In this document: positions 33,622 through 44,452 of the stretch, one piece after another
Layout: each line of letters opens with the position of its first letter
How positions within the stretch are numbered: position 1 is the first letter of the stretch
Position numbers and translations under genes: made by a program
Origin: Cryoendolithus antarcticus
Taxonomy: Eukaryota; Ascomycota; Dothideomycetes; Cladosporiales; Cladosporiaceae
NCBI GenBank assembly: GCA_002077065.1
Contig: NAJO01000003.1
Span: 1,426,001-1,490,000 of the forward strand
Reading direction: 5' to 3'
DNA: 64,000 nt
The notes under the pieces: generated by a model
The model's input: only the letters and a program-made list of their open reading frames with translations
Databases searched by the model: none
Told to the model about the DNA's origin: nothing

Positions 33622-34446
33622 TCGTGGAATGTTGGGGAAAATACAAGTAGCTCGTACGCCCTCCTGTACCCGATCTCACTCTTGTTCCTGGGCGTACGGT
33701 CTCCGCATCGCTGCCGCGATGGTATTGATGACAGCAGGCGGTTTGCTCAATACTTCTGATAATTTGACTAGCGCATACACGTTGGTAAGAGACCTGTTCG
33801 AGATACTTGGTGAGCCGCTGCTTGCAGTACAGCTTTCCTTGTCTCTTCTACAAAGACTCCTTTCCTTGGCGTCTACTCCGTCTCTGACTATACCGCGCTC
33901 GTGTAAACACGTCAAACTGTTGGCTATCACACAGTCACGGGAGCCTGCAGGAAATTATCGACCACAGTCACGGATTTGCGTTGTGCTCACAAGCTCTAAC
34001 TCTCAGAACAAATCATGAGAAAGGTCTCTTACCCGCAGTCATATCGCACTCGTTCCCTGTTTACCCGATCGATCTTCGGTCTCCGAAGCTGTGCGCTCCA
34101 TGCGACAGCAAGGCTGCTTCATCACATTCGCTCCTGCCTCCCACGAGTCCCAAAAGAACACCCAGTCTTGGCACTCCGTCACGGCATCTCACTCACGGAA
34201 GGCACTCTACGTGCTCAATCGCTACTTCACTGCTTCGTCCGAGCGACCTTTCTCGTTTGCGTTGACCCTCGCTTTCATTCACCACCACACTCGTTTCACA
34301 TTACTCAATCCAACCAGGACGACGAACTCGATCACTTTCAATTACACAACCCAGCACGACAGAGTCTATACGATAGTCATTATCTCGCCCTGCGCATCTC
34401 TCAGCTTCCTACAAGTCGAGCGAACACGACACCGGCCTTCGCCAGC
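33622..34446. other. Intergenic region
   Basis: 825 bp. From 34015 the DNA is open in frame with the next gene, but this part is Arg/His/Leu-rich with no conserved look and is treated as leader. Nothing else seen. Confidence 0.4.
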
Positions 34447-35709
34447 ATGACCGACAAGACCCGCCTTTCCTGGATGCGCCCCCAAGACAACACACGCAAC
34501 ATCTGGTCCAAGCAACGCGTCCCCGCAAAGTCCACGAGCGATAACTTCGCCGGCGACACCTTCTCCTACGATGACGAGCACCTCGCTCCTTTCCTCATGC
34601 CCAAAGAGCTGAACGACCCAAAGCTGCTGCCCCGTAAGATCCTGCTCGCGGCTAATGATTGGGCTCAGGCTGGCGCTGCGCTGGAGACGGCGCTTGGGCG
34701 TATTGGCAAGCTGAGGGCTGAGGCTGTCACGAGGGGGTGGCCGGACAAGGCATCGACTGTGCATCTGACACGCGTTCACTGGGTGTATCAGGGTTCGGAG
34801 GAGGAGAGTACGGCTTCGCATATCCCGCTCGAGGCCGAGACTCCACCGACTGTGTCTGGTGCTCAGTCGCTGCTTGTTGGACCTGTGTCTCCTGGTCCTC
34901 AGCTGGCTCCTCCTATGTTGCCGGTGCCAACTGCCACCACGCAAAAGCCCGCCGTGCTGGTCGCGCCCATGCCGAACATGGGTGTTGGCATGGAATCCCC
35001 ACCCTTCACTCCTCAGCTCAGCGTTGCGCCAGTCACGCCGGCGAATCCTGTCGATGCCGGCAAGATCACCACACCTGATCTAGTAAAGGTTAATAGCCAG
35101 CTCGTCATGCCCGTAAATGCTGAGCCTCTCTCTCCACCGAGTAGCGCACTGCCATCCGTACCGGCGAACACGCCAGTCTCCACCGCCCCGACCACCGGCG
35201 CCACCACACCTGCTACATCAGCCGCGGTCTCCCCTCCCGTCCTCGTCGTCATCCCTGGCGCCTACCCTCTCTCGTCCCATCCACCTCCCACCACCCTCCC
35301 ATCCACCGCTACTCTGCCCACCTCCCCAGTCAACCCCTCCGCAACCTTTGACGAGAACGCCTGGGAAACCTTCCTCCGGCAGTTCCACGCCGAGCTCGAA
35401 GACCTCAAGAAAAACTCCCTCAAACGCTTCAAAGGGTTCGGCATAGACCAGGATACGCTCGCGCACGAGTACTCGCATGGCGGGTACGCAAGCATCGCTC
35501 GACCTGTTCATGCCGATCATGGGACGCTTGAGGAGTTCAAGACAAAGGGCGACGAGTGGGATACCAAGGGAGGGCTGGGCAGGTTTGTGGAATGGAGAGA
35601 TGGTGTGAGGGGGCTTTACAAGCAATATGAGGAGAAAGTCAAGGCTGTCAAGGAGCCGGAGTTGGAGGTGGTGAAGAGGGAGAGGATCGCGAGCGGGTTG
35701 CCGTTGTGA
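34447..35709 (+). CDS. Uncharacterised proline-rich protein
   Basis: Not recognised. Single exon, 420 aa from the ATG at 34447 (the frame is open to an ATG at 34015, which would give 564 aa; the extra part has a leader-like composition). Three parts: a well-ordered N-terminal section of about 120 residues, with FLMPKELNDPKLLPRKILLAANDWAQAG and a helical ALETALGRIGKLRAEAVTRGWPDK; a Pro/Thr/Ala/Val-rich low-complexity middle (about 125-300); and a charged helical C-terminus with FLRQFHAELEDLKKNSLKRFKGFGID and GLGRFVEWRDGVRGLYKQYEEK. No signal peptide or membrane span. High third-position GC supports real coding. Function unknown. Confidence 0.75.
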   Translation: MTDKTRLSWMRPQDNTRNIWSKQRVPAKSTSDNFAGDTFSYDDEHLAPFLMPKELNDPKLLPRKILLAANDWAQAGAALETALGRIGKLRAEAVTRGWPDKASTVHLTRVHWVYQGSEEESTASHIPLEAETPPTVSGAQSLLVGPVSPGPQLAPPMLPVPTATTQKPAVLVAPMPNMGVGMESPPFTPQLSVAPVTPANPVDAGKITTPDLVKVNSQLVMPVNAEPLSPPSSALPSVPANTPVSTAPTTGATTPATSAAVSPPVLVVIPGAYPLSSHPPPTTLPSTATLPTSPVNPSATFDENAWETFLRQFHAELEDLKKNSLKRFKGFGIDQDTLAHEYSHGGYASIARPVHADHGTLEEFKTKGDEWDTKGGLGRFVEWRDGVRGLYKQYEEKVKAVKEPELEVVKRERIASGLPL

Positions 35710-36424
35710 GGGAGACCTGATATGTGGTGACGAGGAACGACGACAGCGGAGTAGGAGAGACGAGTTTTGCTGGGGTTCATCCGATGGACTTGGCGGATGT
35801 ATCATGATTATGTCTTGCGGGTAGCGGTGGCGTCTGGGATGACACCTCGGCGTAATCCTTGTTTTTGGCGAAGTATACCCTACGAACGGTTTTGCGACTG
35901 AGCATGATGGGTCTAGCGCTGGCGCTGGACGGAACGGATGAATTGGTCGTCCATACCTGGAATGACAGAGTGAAGGACATGACTTCAGGCTGCATCGGTG
36001 CGGGGAGTACCCTAGTCTTCCCTAATGTAACTCCATCAAGCATCATCCCCTATGCAGTGGTCCTCTATCGTACATGTATTGGTACATTCGAGTGCTTTCG
36101 TCGTCCCTCCTGCCGGGCTCTTGCGGAGGGGTATTGGTGGATCGGCCTGCAGGTGCAGCAGGCTGCTTCTTCATCACCGCCTCAACATACCAAGCACATT
36201 GCGATCCTGACGGCTGATGTTACCGCGCGCATGGAATCGCGCATGGGACGGTGCCGTCGGCACCTCATTTTCAAATCCCCTGTGGTGCTGCATTGGCCCG
36301 CGCCCTCGCAATCCAAGACCATATCCTCGCGATGCAACTTGCCCATCGTCCGTCCGCGTCCGCGCTCCTCATCTGGACTGCTTCTCTCCAGTCTCGAACC
36401 GTTCGGTTCTGCTCCATGCAACAC
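35710..36424. other. Convergent intergenic region
   Basis: 715 bp between the stop codons of the proline-rich protein and mitochondrial uL14. Only short frames without motifs. Confidence 0.5.
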
Positions 36425-36891
36425 TCACAAATGCATCGGCGCCAAACTCAACACCTTCCCCCATCCCCGTTCCCTCAACTCCCTTCCCACCACTCCGCTC
36501 AACCGCGTCCCTATCGGCTCCCCCGCCTTGGAGATCAACACGCAAGCATTGTCTCCAAACTTTACCACGCTCCCATCCTTCCTTTGCACCTGCTTCGCCG
36601 TCCTCACCACCACCGCGTGCCTGATATCCCCGCGACGAACTTTGTTTGCTGAGGAGACTGTGGATTTGGATGAGGAGGCTGTCTCGGGGCCGAAGGAGCG
36701 CTGTTTCTGGACGACTATGACTATGCGGTCGCCTATGGAGGCTGCGCGCTTCATTTTGAGGACTTGGATGCATTCTGCCAGCGCGGCGCCGGAGTTGTCG
36801 ATTACATTTAGCATTGTCTGACCACCTCTCCGTTAGCTTGGAGGTGGACATGAGGATATAGGAGGGCAGTGTGTACCTTTAGTTGGATCAT
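36425..36891 (-). CDS. MRPL38: Mitochondrial large-subunit ribosomal protein uL14m (Mrpl38)
   Basis: Component of the mitochondrial 54S subunit at the interface with the small subunit. Exons are 36877-36891 (MIQLK) and 36425-36817, with a 59-nt intron (GTACAC donor, CTAAC branch, CAG); the product is 135 aa. The joined N-terminus MIQLKTMLNVIDNSGAALAECIQVL is the universal uL14 opening. GDRIVIVVQKQR, KVRRGDIRHAVVVRTAKQVQRKDGS and the uL14 signature FGDNACVLISKAGEPIGTRLSGVVGREL follow. A Ser-rich insert (about 55-65) is typical of mitochondrial forms. There is no cleavable presequence, as in yeast Mrpl38. A 320-aa plus-strand frame over this gene is a shadow. Confidence 0.95.
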
Positions 36892-37409
36892 GGTGGCGAT
36901 AATGGTGCCTCCGAGGGCAACGTGAGTGATTATACTAATAACCTCAGTGTTTCCGTCTTCGTTCGAGGTTCATTGATACTCGATACTAGCGCCATCTCGG
37001 ATCGGCATGCCGAAGAAGCCGGCGCGCAACATCTCATGCACATGCAGATGACAAGGGGGGGGGGGCTGGTGAGTGCGGTACCTGAATGCCATTCACAATA
37101 ATTACTGCAGTGAGTGTGCTGCATAACAATGCCTACACAAAGAGTCGCGACGCTTCACTATCGCCACAATCACTTCTAGACTGTTCGCGCGCGGAAGATG
37201 CACGAGGAATGTCTCTGCCGCATCCGGATGCCAGCCTCACTCTAAAATCAGCCCTTTGAGAGAGAGCCTGTGGAACATTGGCGCTTCCACTTGCAGTGAC
37301 TGCGTCTGCCACTCCTGATCACTACGAGAGCCTCGAGGACATGATACGGCCAAGGAGATGCGTGACTATGCGATAGTGAGGAGTGACGATCACGAGACTA
37401 CGCGCGACG
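36892..37409. promoter_or_regulatory. Divergent promoter region, uL14m / Set9
   Basis: 518 bp between opposed start codons. It holds a run of ten G near 37057-37066. No recognised binding site. Confidence 0.4.
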
Positions 37410-40400
37410 ATGGCACCTCACGTCAATGACCTCGAGGAGGCACTGAAGAAGAAGGGCGGACTGACCCTCTCGCAATTGGCCAACTACGACGACATCATTA
37501 CTGATGCGCTGGTGGATCGCGTAAGCCTGATCATGTCTGACTGCGAGACTCACATTCACTGACAACATACGGCACAGGTCTACTTCTGGTCCACGATCCG
37601 CAAGCTGAAGCCCAACTTTCACCCCTCGCGCTCCATAATTGAGGAGCCCATCACCACGATCCTCCGTCGCGACACGGTCATCAACAAGGATCCCGTCACC
37701 GCTCTACGGAAATTACTATCTCTCCCTGGTCTGGCCCGATACTTCTGCTCACTGCGCTCCACAGACGAGAAAGAGCACTTCGAACGCCACTTGCGAAAGT
37801 ATGTCAACATCTACCTCCCGGACTGCCCCTTCGAAGTGGGCACAACGAATCGCTATACCATCGTCACGCACGAGGCATGCATCACCGCGAGGAGGGTTAT
37901 AAGGCAGGGCGAGCCGGTCAAGTACCTTACGGGGATCCAGGTTGAGATGACGGAGAGGGAGGAGAAAGAGCTGTCTTCGCGCACCGATTTCAGCATCGTC
38001 ATATCGTCGAGGAGGAAGCGACCGAGCTTGTTCCTTGGTCCAGCGAGATTCGCGAACCATGACTGCGACTCTAATGCTAAGCTGTCTACTAGTGGAGCAC
38101 ATGGGATTCATATCGTGGCTAGGAGGAGTATTGCTATTGGCGAGGAGATTACGGTCACCTATGGAGAGGACTACTTCGGGCAGGACAACTGCGAATGTCT
38201 CTGCGCCACGTGCGAGCGCTTGCTAAGGAACGGGTGGGATCCGGAGGGACCTATGTTGCATGAGAGTAGTAGCGAAGAAGAGTCTGAAGAAGAGGCCGAC
38301 GGGTTCAAGGCGAAGAGGAGAAGTGCAGCGAAGAGAGAGAGGAGCATCTTTGACGCTCCTTGGCCAGGCGCGTTAAAGAGGAAGAGAGGCATGGAAAGTC
38401 CTGCAGTGGCTGAGAGTGAGACGAGCCAGATCCTCAGGAAGAAGAGAGGCCGCTTTGGGCGGAAGCCGAAGGGCAAGACTGGGAGACCCGCCAATCGCTT
38501 ACTGGAGGATGCAGATGGTCAGCCTCTGAGCTCTGCAGATGCGCGCAACATCATGGCCGAATGGTTCGAGCAACGACATGGCGCTCAAGACCAGGAGTCT
38601 GATGCAGAGGTGTCCAAACCACCTGCGCGACGGGGCCGGAAGCCGAAGGTCAAGCAGGAATCAAAAGAGGACGAAGAGATTGAAGTCGTCAGGAAACAAA
38701 GCTGGCTTACTCGCAGCGTGGGCGTGCTTTGCGATGTCATGGGCCGAGCACTTGGTACCGTGCAGGATGAGATCGACGCTGTGAACCGCGAGACCGCCAA
38801 GCTAATGGGCTGGAAGCCAGAGGACGTGCCCTCGCATTACATTAATGGCGCGGCAGAGCTTCATGGTCAGATTGAAGAGCAAGACGAAGACGCTGATGAT
38901 GAAAACGTTGATGACGATGACGATAACGACGGCTTCGTGCTCAACAGCCGGGATCTGGGTAACGGGCACAGGCTTCGCACCTCGGCATCACGATCGATGG
39001 GACTAGACGGTGCACGCGACGAACGACCTGGATGCCATGAGTTCGAAAGCTTGCAGTCAGCAGGTAAGCTGGATTTCGGCATCACGAAGCCGTTGAAGGC
39101 GTTGGCCGCGCCACAAACTACCAGCAAGACTTCAGCCTACAGCACTGGTCTGAGCAGCCCTGCGCCTAGTCCATTCCCTTCGCCACCGGCCACAGCATCG
39201 ACGAAGACAAAGATCACCTCGACAATGAAGGTGCAAAAGCTCCGCACTGAAGGCCTCAGGAAGGTCCGCAGTGAGAGCAGCTTGCGCAACGTCGTCAATG
39301 TCGACGACGCAAAGCTCAGCGATAAAGACAGAGATGACGTCTTTGAGGTGCCGCTTTCCCCTGTGCCCAATGCTGCGCCGGTGAAGAGAGGACCAGGTCG
39401 GCCGCGGAAGAAGCCGAGGACGCTCAAGACGAAGCGTGAGACTGAGAACAGCACATCAGATACGCTGCAGAGCCCCGCTGAGACGACTTCAATGTCATCG
39501 GTCTTCAGCCGCTCCAGTGAACTCGACAAGGCGGAGTCGACGTCCTCAGTGGACGACTCGCCAGACCCGCCCGAAGGCTTCTCGAAGCGTAGCATCCTGA
39601 GCGATATGGTGAACATGTACACTACCGACACTCCGCCTGTCGAAGATGAGGACATGCCCGACGCGACAATGAAAGCTGGCACGGCAACAGCAGCTCGTGG
39701 CCGCTTTCCCAAACGAAGACCCGTCCGCGGGCTCCACGCAACTGAATCGCTCACCCCCATCCTTGAGGCCTCCGGCCGCCGCAACGCACTTCACCATACA
39801 CCAGCAGACACACTCCCTTCACCACCCGACGAAGAGACAGCACGTCCGAAGCGCGGCCCCCCACGCGTCCAGCACGACCACATCAACCCCGCTCTCCTCC
39901 TCACAACGCCCCTCCACCGCTTCGTCACCTGCCGAAACTGCGACGAGGATTTCCTGCAATCGGATGGCACGCGCTATGAGATGCGGATCGCGTGTCCGAG
40001 GTGCGAGAGGCATAGCAAGTTGTATGGGTTTTATTGGCCTAAGTGTGAGAGGGAGGGGAAGTGGGACAATGAGGAGAGGGTGCTGGATCATCGGACTATT
40101 CATCGGTTTTTGCCGAGGGGGGAGGGGAGTGATAGTGAGGAGGAGGGGCAGGAGAGCGAGGAGGAGGTTGGGAAGAAGCAGGGGAGGGTTGCAAGGTTGA
40201 GGGAGACGGATCGGAGGAGGAGTGAGAGTTTGAATGGGAAGACTGTTCAGCCGCCGCTGAAGCAGAGAGGGAAGAGCGCGATGGTCGTCGAGACGGCCAA
40301 GCCTGCTCCAGCCAGGCGGTCCAGAGGCATCAAGGTCGAAGAAGTCACGCCTGTCAAGCGTGGACGAGGGCGACCACCGCGTGTCAAGATTGCTGAGAAA

Positions 40401-40445
40401 GTTCCAGCGCCTATATCAGCGAGACGATCACGACGAAGTGGCTGA
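37410..40445 (+). CDS. SET9: Histone H4-K20 methyltransferase Set9 (Suv4-20 family)
   Basis: SET-domain enzyme that methylates H4K20, linked to the DNA-damage checkpoint. Exons are 37410-37520 and 37578-40445, with a 57-nt intron (GTAAGC donor, ACTGAC branch); the product is 992 aa. The family N-terminus reads [29 protein letters not shown]. The SET core has FANHDCDSNAK (about 195) and GEEITVTYGEDYF (about 225), with the post-SET cysteines in CECLCATCER. The long tail has AT-hook-like motifs: RRGRKPKVK (about 388), KRGPGRPRKKPR (about 638) and KRGRGRPPRVK (about 963). A C-x2-C...C-x2-C block (CRNCDEDF...CPRCERHSKLYGFYW, about 824) is shared by Pezizomycotina Set9 proteins. DNA binding by the tail is inference. 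Confidence 0.94.
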
Positions 40446-40609
40446 GCTCTTGTACGGGACCTATTGCTTCCGAGTGTACCAGATATATTCCCGATCGCCG
40501 TGAGTACGACGCGCGCGAGGAGGATCTCTATCACAGATATCTCTAGATAGCTCACACCTGCCAAACATCCTTACCCACACCCCAGCCATGCTTTCAGCTA
40601 TAGGTAGTC

Positions 40610-42491
40610 TCATACCTCCTTCACCCCGCCAAGCGGTGGCTCCTGCCGTCCGAGCGGTGCAATGTCCCCGAAACTCACATGCCTCGCCCCCGCGAAGCCC
40701 TGCACACCCTCCCTTCCCTCTACCCCAGCCCCTTTATCCTCACGACTCACGTACGTCGGCAGCCTGCCGATTCCCATTCCTCCCGCTCCCCATTCCCTCC
40801 CCCTCTCTATATCTTTCACCTCCTCAACCCTCGCAGCATAACCCCAGCCCATCCCGCTAGGTCCCCCGGGTCCACCTGGTCTCGGCACCGGCATATGCAT
40901 CGGACTCAGCGGCCGGCGTATCTCGTCCGGTAGATCCGCCAAAGGGACGGGCGTCAGTGGACGATCGGGCGTTGGTGGCGAGGGACCTGCTGGGCGGGAG
41001 GGGTAGAAGGACTCGTCTGCGTAGTGATGTGGTTGGGTCTGGGGGTTTGGAACGGGGATTGTGGAGCGGAAGGGGGGGCTGGAGGGGAAGTTTGTTGGGT
41101 TAGCAGGCTGGGGGTGGTAGGGATTAGATGCGTAGGGATGGTCGAGAGCCCCATTGTTGCTGCTCGCGGCGTCTGGGAAGGCTCCGGTACCGGAAGGGCC
41201 GCTGTTGTTGGGTCGAAGTGGCCGACGTGGAGGACCACGACGGGATTCATTCCTACCATTCGTCCTGCCTAGTATCACAGCTCGTCAGCGATCCATTCGA
41301 TATATCTGTAGAGCGTGAAGGAGACAGGTGTACGTACATACCGCCTCTATTCCCTCTTCTCCCTCCTCCATCCCTCTCATCATCCTCCCACTCGTCGCCC
41401 CAATCGTCGTCCTCCGCGTCAAACCCGCCACCTCGTCGTCTCCTCCCTCTCAGCCCATTCCCACCTCTCCGCCTCATTCCATTCGCAGCCGCCCGCTCAG
41501 CCATCATCTGCCTCAGATCTCTCTCCAGTGACTCTCTCCCACCTCCTGCTCCCGCGCCACCCGTACCCGGCAAGCCTTGCCCTCCCAAAGCGGCGGCGAA
41601 CTGAGCTTGTAACTGTTGGATCTGCGCCTGTAAGCTACCGGGATCGTTCATCATGCCATTCGTCTGCATTTGCCTGAAATTCTGCGATAGTTTCTCCAGG
41701 TATTGTTTCTGCTTCTGCTCGGCGTTGGAGCCGAAGAGCATGTCGTGCAGCTGGGAGATCTGCTCCGCGTATGACTTCGCTGCTGGAGAGTCTTGGGTCG
41801 CCATGAGCGGGTCGTTCGCTGCCGACATTTGGCGGAGGCGAGCCGCAAGCAGGGCGTCGATGTCTTTGTCTTGGGAGGGTGGATTCCAGGGCTTGCGGCC
41901 ACTACTGGAGTAAGGATCGGTCCAGGATTGTGGTCCAGCCCAAGATGGAGGTGGACACCAGGGCGGCATCGTCGTGTCGCCCCATGGACCCCATGGAAGT
42001 CGACCTTTGCCTTTCTCTCGCGCACTGTACTCGTTCAAGATCTCGCCGAGCAGACTGTAATCTCGTCCTGTCCACTCGCTGCTCGGCTTCCAGCCTCCCG
42101 GCCATGGTCCGGGACCCATGATGCCTCCCGCTCCACAACCGCCACCATAAGGCCCACTGCCGTGCCCATTCGCATACCCAGCCATATTGCCATACCCCAC
42201 ATTCATTCCCATACCCATCGGCCCCTGCATCGGCATTCCCGGCCACCCTCCAGGCATCATCATCTGCATCGCCCCTCCTCGCGCGAACACGCGATCCATA
42301 TAGTCAAACGGGTCGTGGTACCGGTCCTTCCCGTTACCTCCACGCTCGACGTACCAGTAGTTACTCCGCTTTGAGCCGTGGGAGCGGTGATTATCGCAGT
42401 TTGGTGGACCGGGGCAGCAGGATCGAAAGCAGTCGGCGGGAAGGTAGAGTTGGGTGTATTTGTGGGAGGGGAGGGAACAGTCGGCGCCCAT
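40610..42491 (-). CDS. Uncharacterised Gly/Pro/Met-rich RGG-type protein
   Basis: Not recognised. Exons are 41342-42491 and 40610-41268, with a 73-nt intron (GTATGT donor, GCTGAC branch, TAG); the product is 602 aa. The N-terminus has six cysteines within about 50 residues, including CFRSCCPGPPNC. A Met/Gly/Pro-rich stretch follows (about 75-135), then a Trp/Pro-rich segment (about 135-200). A predicted coiled coil (AEQKQKQYLEKLSQNFRQMQ and on to LQAQIQQLQAQFAAALG) precedes an Arg-rich, acidic, RGG-like linker (DAEDDDWGDEWEDDERDGGG). After the junction the tail is Pro/Asn-rich and disordered. RGG plus disorder suggests RNA binding or condensates, but this is only an inference. Confidence 0.75.
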
Positions 42492-43188
42492 GCTGTGGTG
42501 GTGTCTTTCTATGAGAGAGGGAGGGAGAGGCCGGGGGTTCGAGGCTCTTCTGTACGAGGTTGGAGGATGTTAGGAGAAGAACAAGAGCACGAGGAGGACT
42601 GGAGAGAGGAAATGGTTGAGGCAGGCGCAACTTGCGTTCGTGACATTTGCGACGTGCGAGAGGAACGACATGTTGAGTGCTGAGAAAAGACAGTGAAGCG
42701 GCGAGGCAGCATGCTGAGAGAAGCAGCGGTGAGATTGCGCTGACGCGGTGCTGTGATGTGAGAAATTGTAGCAAACACATCGAATAGCCAGAAATAATGT
42801 AAGAGTGGCAGGCCAGAGGCATGTCAGTCGAGAGGCAAGCCGACTCGACAAACAAAGTCAAGCATGAGCGAGATGTAGAAGGAAATTGGTTCGCCTTGCC
42901 ATGCACCTCGATGGAAGGAAAATGGAGGCAGCTGAGTGCGAGCCATTCGGGTCGCCATGCAGGTATCCGGCCTTTGGGTCACACCGTGCCAGCCAATTCG
43001 AGTGGATTCATGATCTATCAATCCGGTTGCGGCTCCATCGACCTCCCTCCCAAAACTCAAAGTCCTCCAGCGCCTGCGCTAATCCCGGAATGCTTGCTTT
43101 TCGATGCTATCGCATGAAAGGGGCGAATAGCATTTTCCTGCCTGTAGTCTCGCCATGCGAATCTCCATCGTGCGACACGTCCAGTGGG
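42492..43188. other. Intergenic region
   Basis: 697 bp between the RGG-type protein start and the Rpb9 stop. No gene or repeat recognised. Confidence 0.5.
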
Positions 43189-44050
43189 CTACTTCTTCGC
43201 ATCCAGTGTAGACCACACGTTCTGGCAATTCACGCAGACATAGAACAGTGCCTGCACGTGATTGTTAGCAATAGCATCAACTCCAGCGAAAGCCATGATT
43301 AACTCACCATCCCCGTCTCAGCGGTCCGCTGCTGCGACTGAAAGTAAACCGCATCTCTTGTATGGCACCTCTTGCATTCCACCTCGGCGTGCGGGAGCTA
43401 TGATACCATATCCGTCAGCACATCTGTTCGGAAAAGACGCGCTGTATACCATGCTCATGAAGTCCTCCTCTTGCCTCCCGTTCAAGTCCCAGCACTTGAC
43501 ATCGTCCGCTCCCTCTTCTCCGCCTCGACCAGCTCCTCCTCTTCCACAGCACCTCCCATCTTTTCTTCCGGGTCATCCACCTCCAACGCCACATATCCGT
43601 CACTCGCCTGCCCACACAGCGGACACAGAATCTCCTGCCCGCAGAACGTGCACATCTCCGGCATGGGATCATCGTCATCCGCATCTCCTCCGTCCATGAA
43701 CGAGTCTGTAGGCATCACATATGGGTCATCACCTACTGTAGGGTCCTGCGCCACGTCCTCGACATTTCCTGCTGTCTCAGCAATCTGCTCTTGCAGGGAA
43801 TTGCGGTAGACGCAAGCGGCGCGGGCTTCTTCGCTGTATTGGCAGGATTTGCATGAGAACATGAGGGTGTTGTCGTGGCTGTTTGCGTTGGGGTAGAGCA
43901 TGTTGGAGCTGACTGACTGTTAGACTTGCTATCTGTAATCCAGTATGGTTCATCGGGTGCGTACCATTCTCGACAAAAGCGGAAGCTGATTTTCTTCGAC
44001 CCTTCCTCGTGCACGTCGGCGCCGATGTCGTCGGTGTCGTAGCTTGTCAT
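43189..44050 (-). CDS. RPB9: RNA polymerase II subunit Rpb9 (two zinc ribbons)
   Basis: Controls transcription fidelity, start-site choice and elongation by Pol II. Exons are 43965-44050, 43737-43908, 43308-43397 and 43189-43251; the spliced product is 136 aa. Zinc ribbon 1 is made across the first junction: SFRFCREC plus SNMLYP, then FSCKSCQYSEEA. The QIAETAGNVEDVAQDPT hinge is followed by LPHAEVECKRCHTRDAVYFQSQQRTAETGM and ALFYVCVNCQNVW, the TFIIS-like second ribbon. The outer introns are both 56 nt. The middle intron would be 339 nt (43398-43736, GTAGGT...TAG) and is oddly coding-like: it stays open for about 80 codons with a further C-x2-C...C-x2-C pattern. An alternative 52-nt intron at 43398-43449 exists but leaves a one-base frame gap. 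Confidence 0.9.
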
Positions 44051-44452
44051 GGTGGGCGATATGCTTTGGAGTGTAGTGCGGAATACGTCAGGAGATGTAA
44101 TGGGGTGTAGCAGTGGCAAGGTTAGTAATGTGCAATGAGTCGCGATATGCACGTGAAAGTCAACACCCAAGCACGGAGTCACTGCGGGAGGCTGCGGACC
44201 GGACCATACTATGTATGGATGGAGTGAATAGATGTAAGCTCGCCTTTCTTTGCTCCTAATCACAATTGATGATCTGGAAGTGGAGACGGCATCATTGCAG
44301 TATATGAGCATAGCGTGATCATGTCCTGAAGCTTCACATTCCAAGAACGAAGTTAGGTAGTGAAGAAGTCAGTCGAACGACGAATCGTCTTGCATGATCA
44401 CGTAAGTATATACAGGAAGGTATGCATGTCTCGAGACTGCTTTCTTTCGCTC
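44051..44452. other. Intergenic region
   Basis: 402 bp between the Rpb9 start and the aquaglyceroporin stop. Nothing recognised. Confidence 0.5.

Noticed and set aside
34015..34446. In-frame 5' extension of the proline-rich protein
   Set aside because: Composition (Arg/His/Leu/Ser) is like untranslated leader and unlike the downstream protein; the ATG at 34447 fits better.
35859..36821. 320-aa plus-strand ORF
   Set aside because: Lies antisense over mitochondrial uL14, whose protein is clearly conserved; the plus frame is its shadow.
37057..37066. Run of ten G
   Set aside because: A simple homopolymer between divergent genes; possible sequencing weak spot, no function implied.
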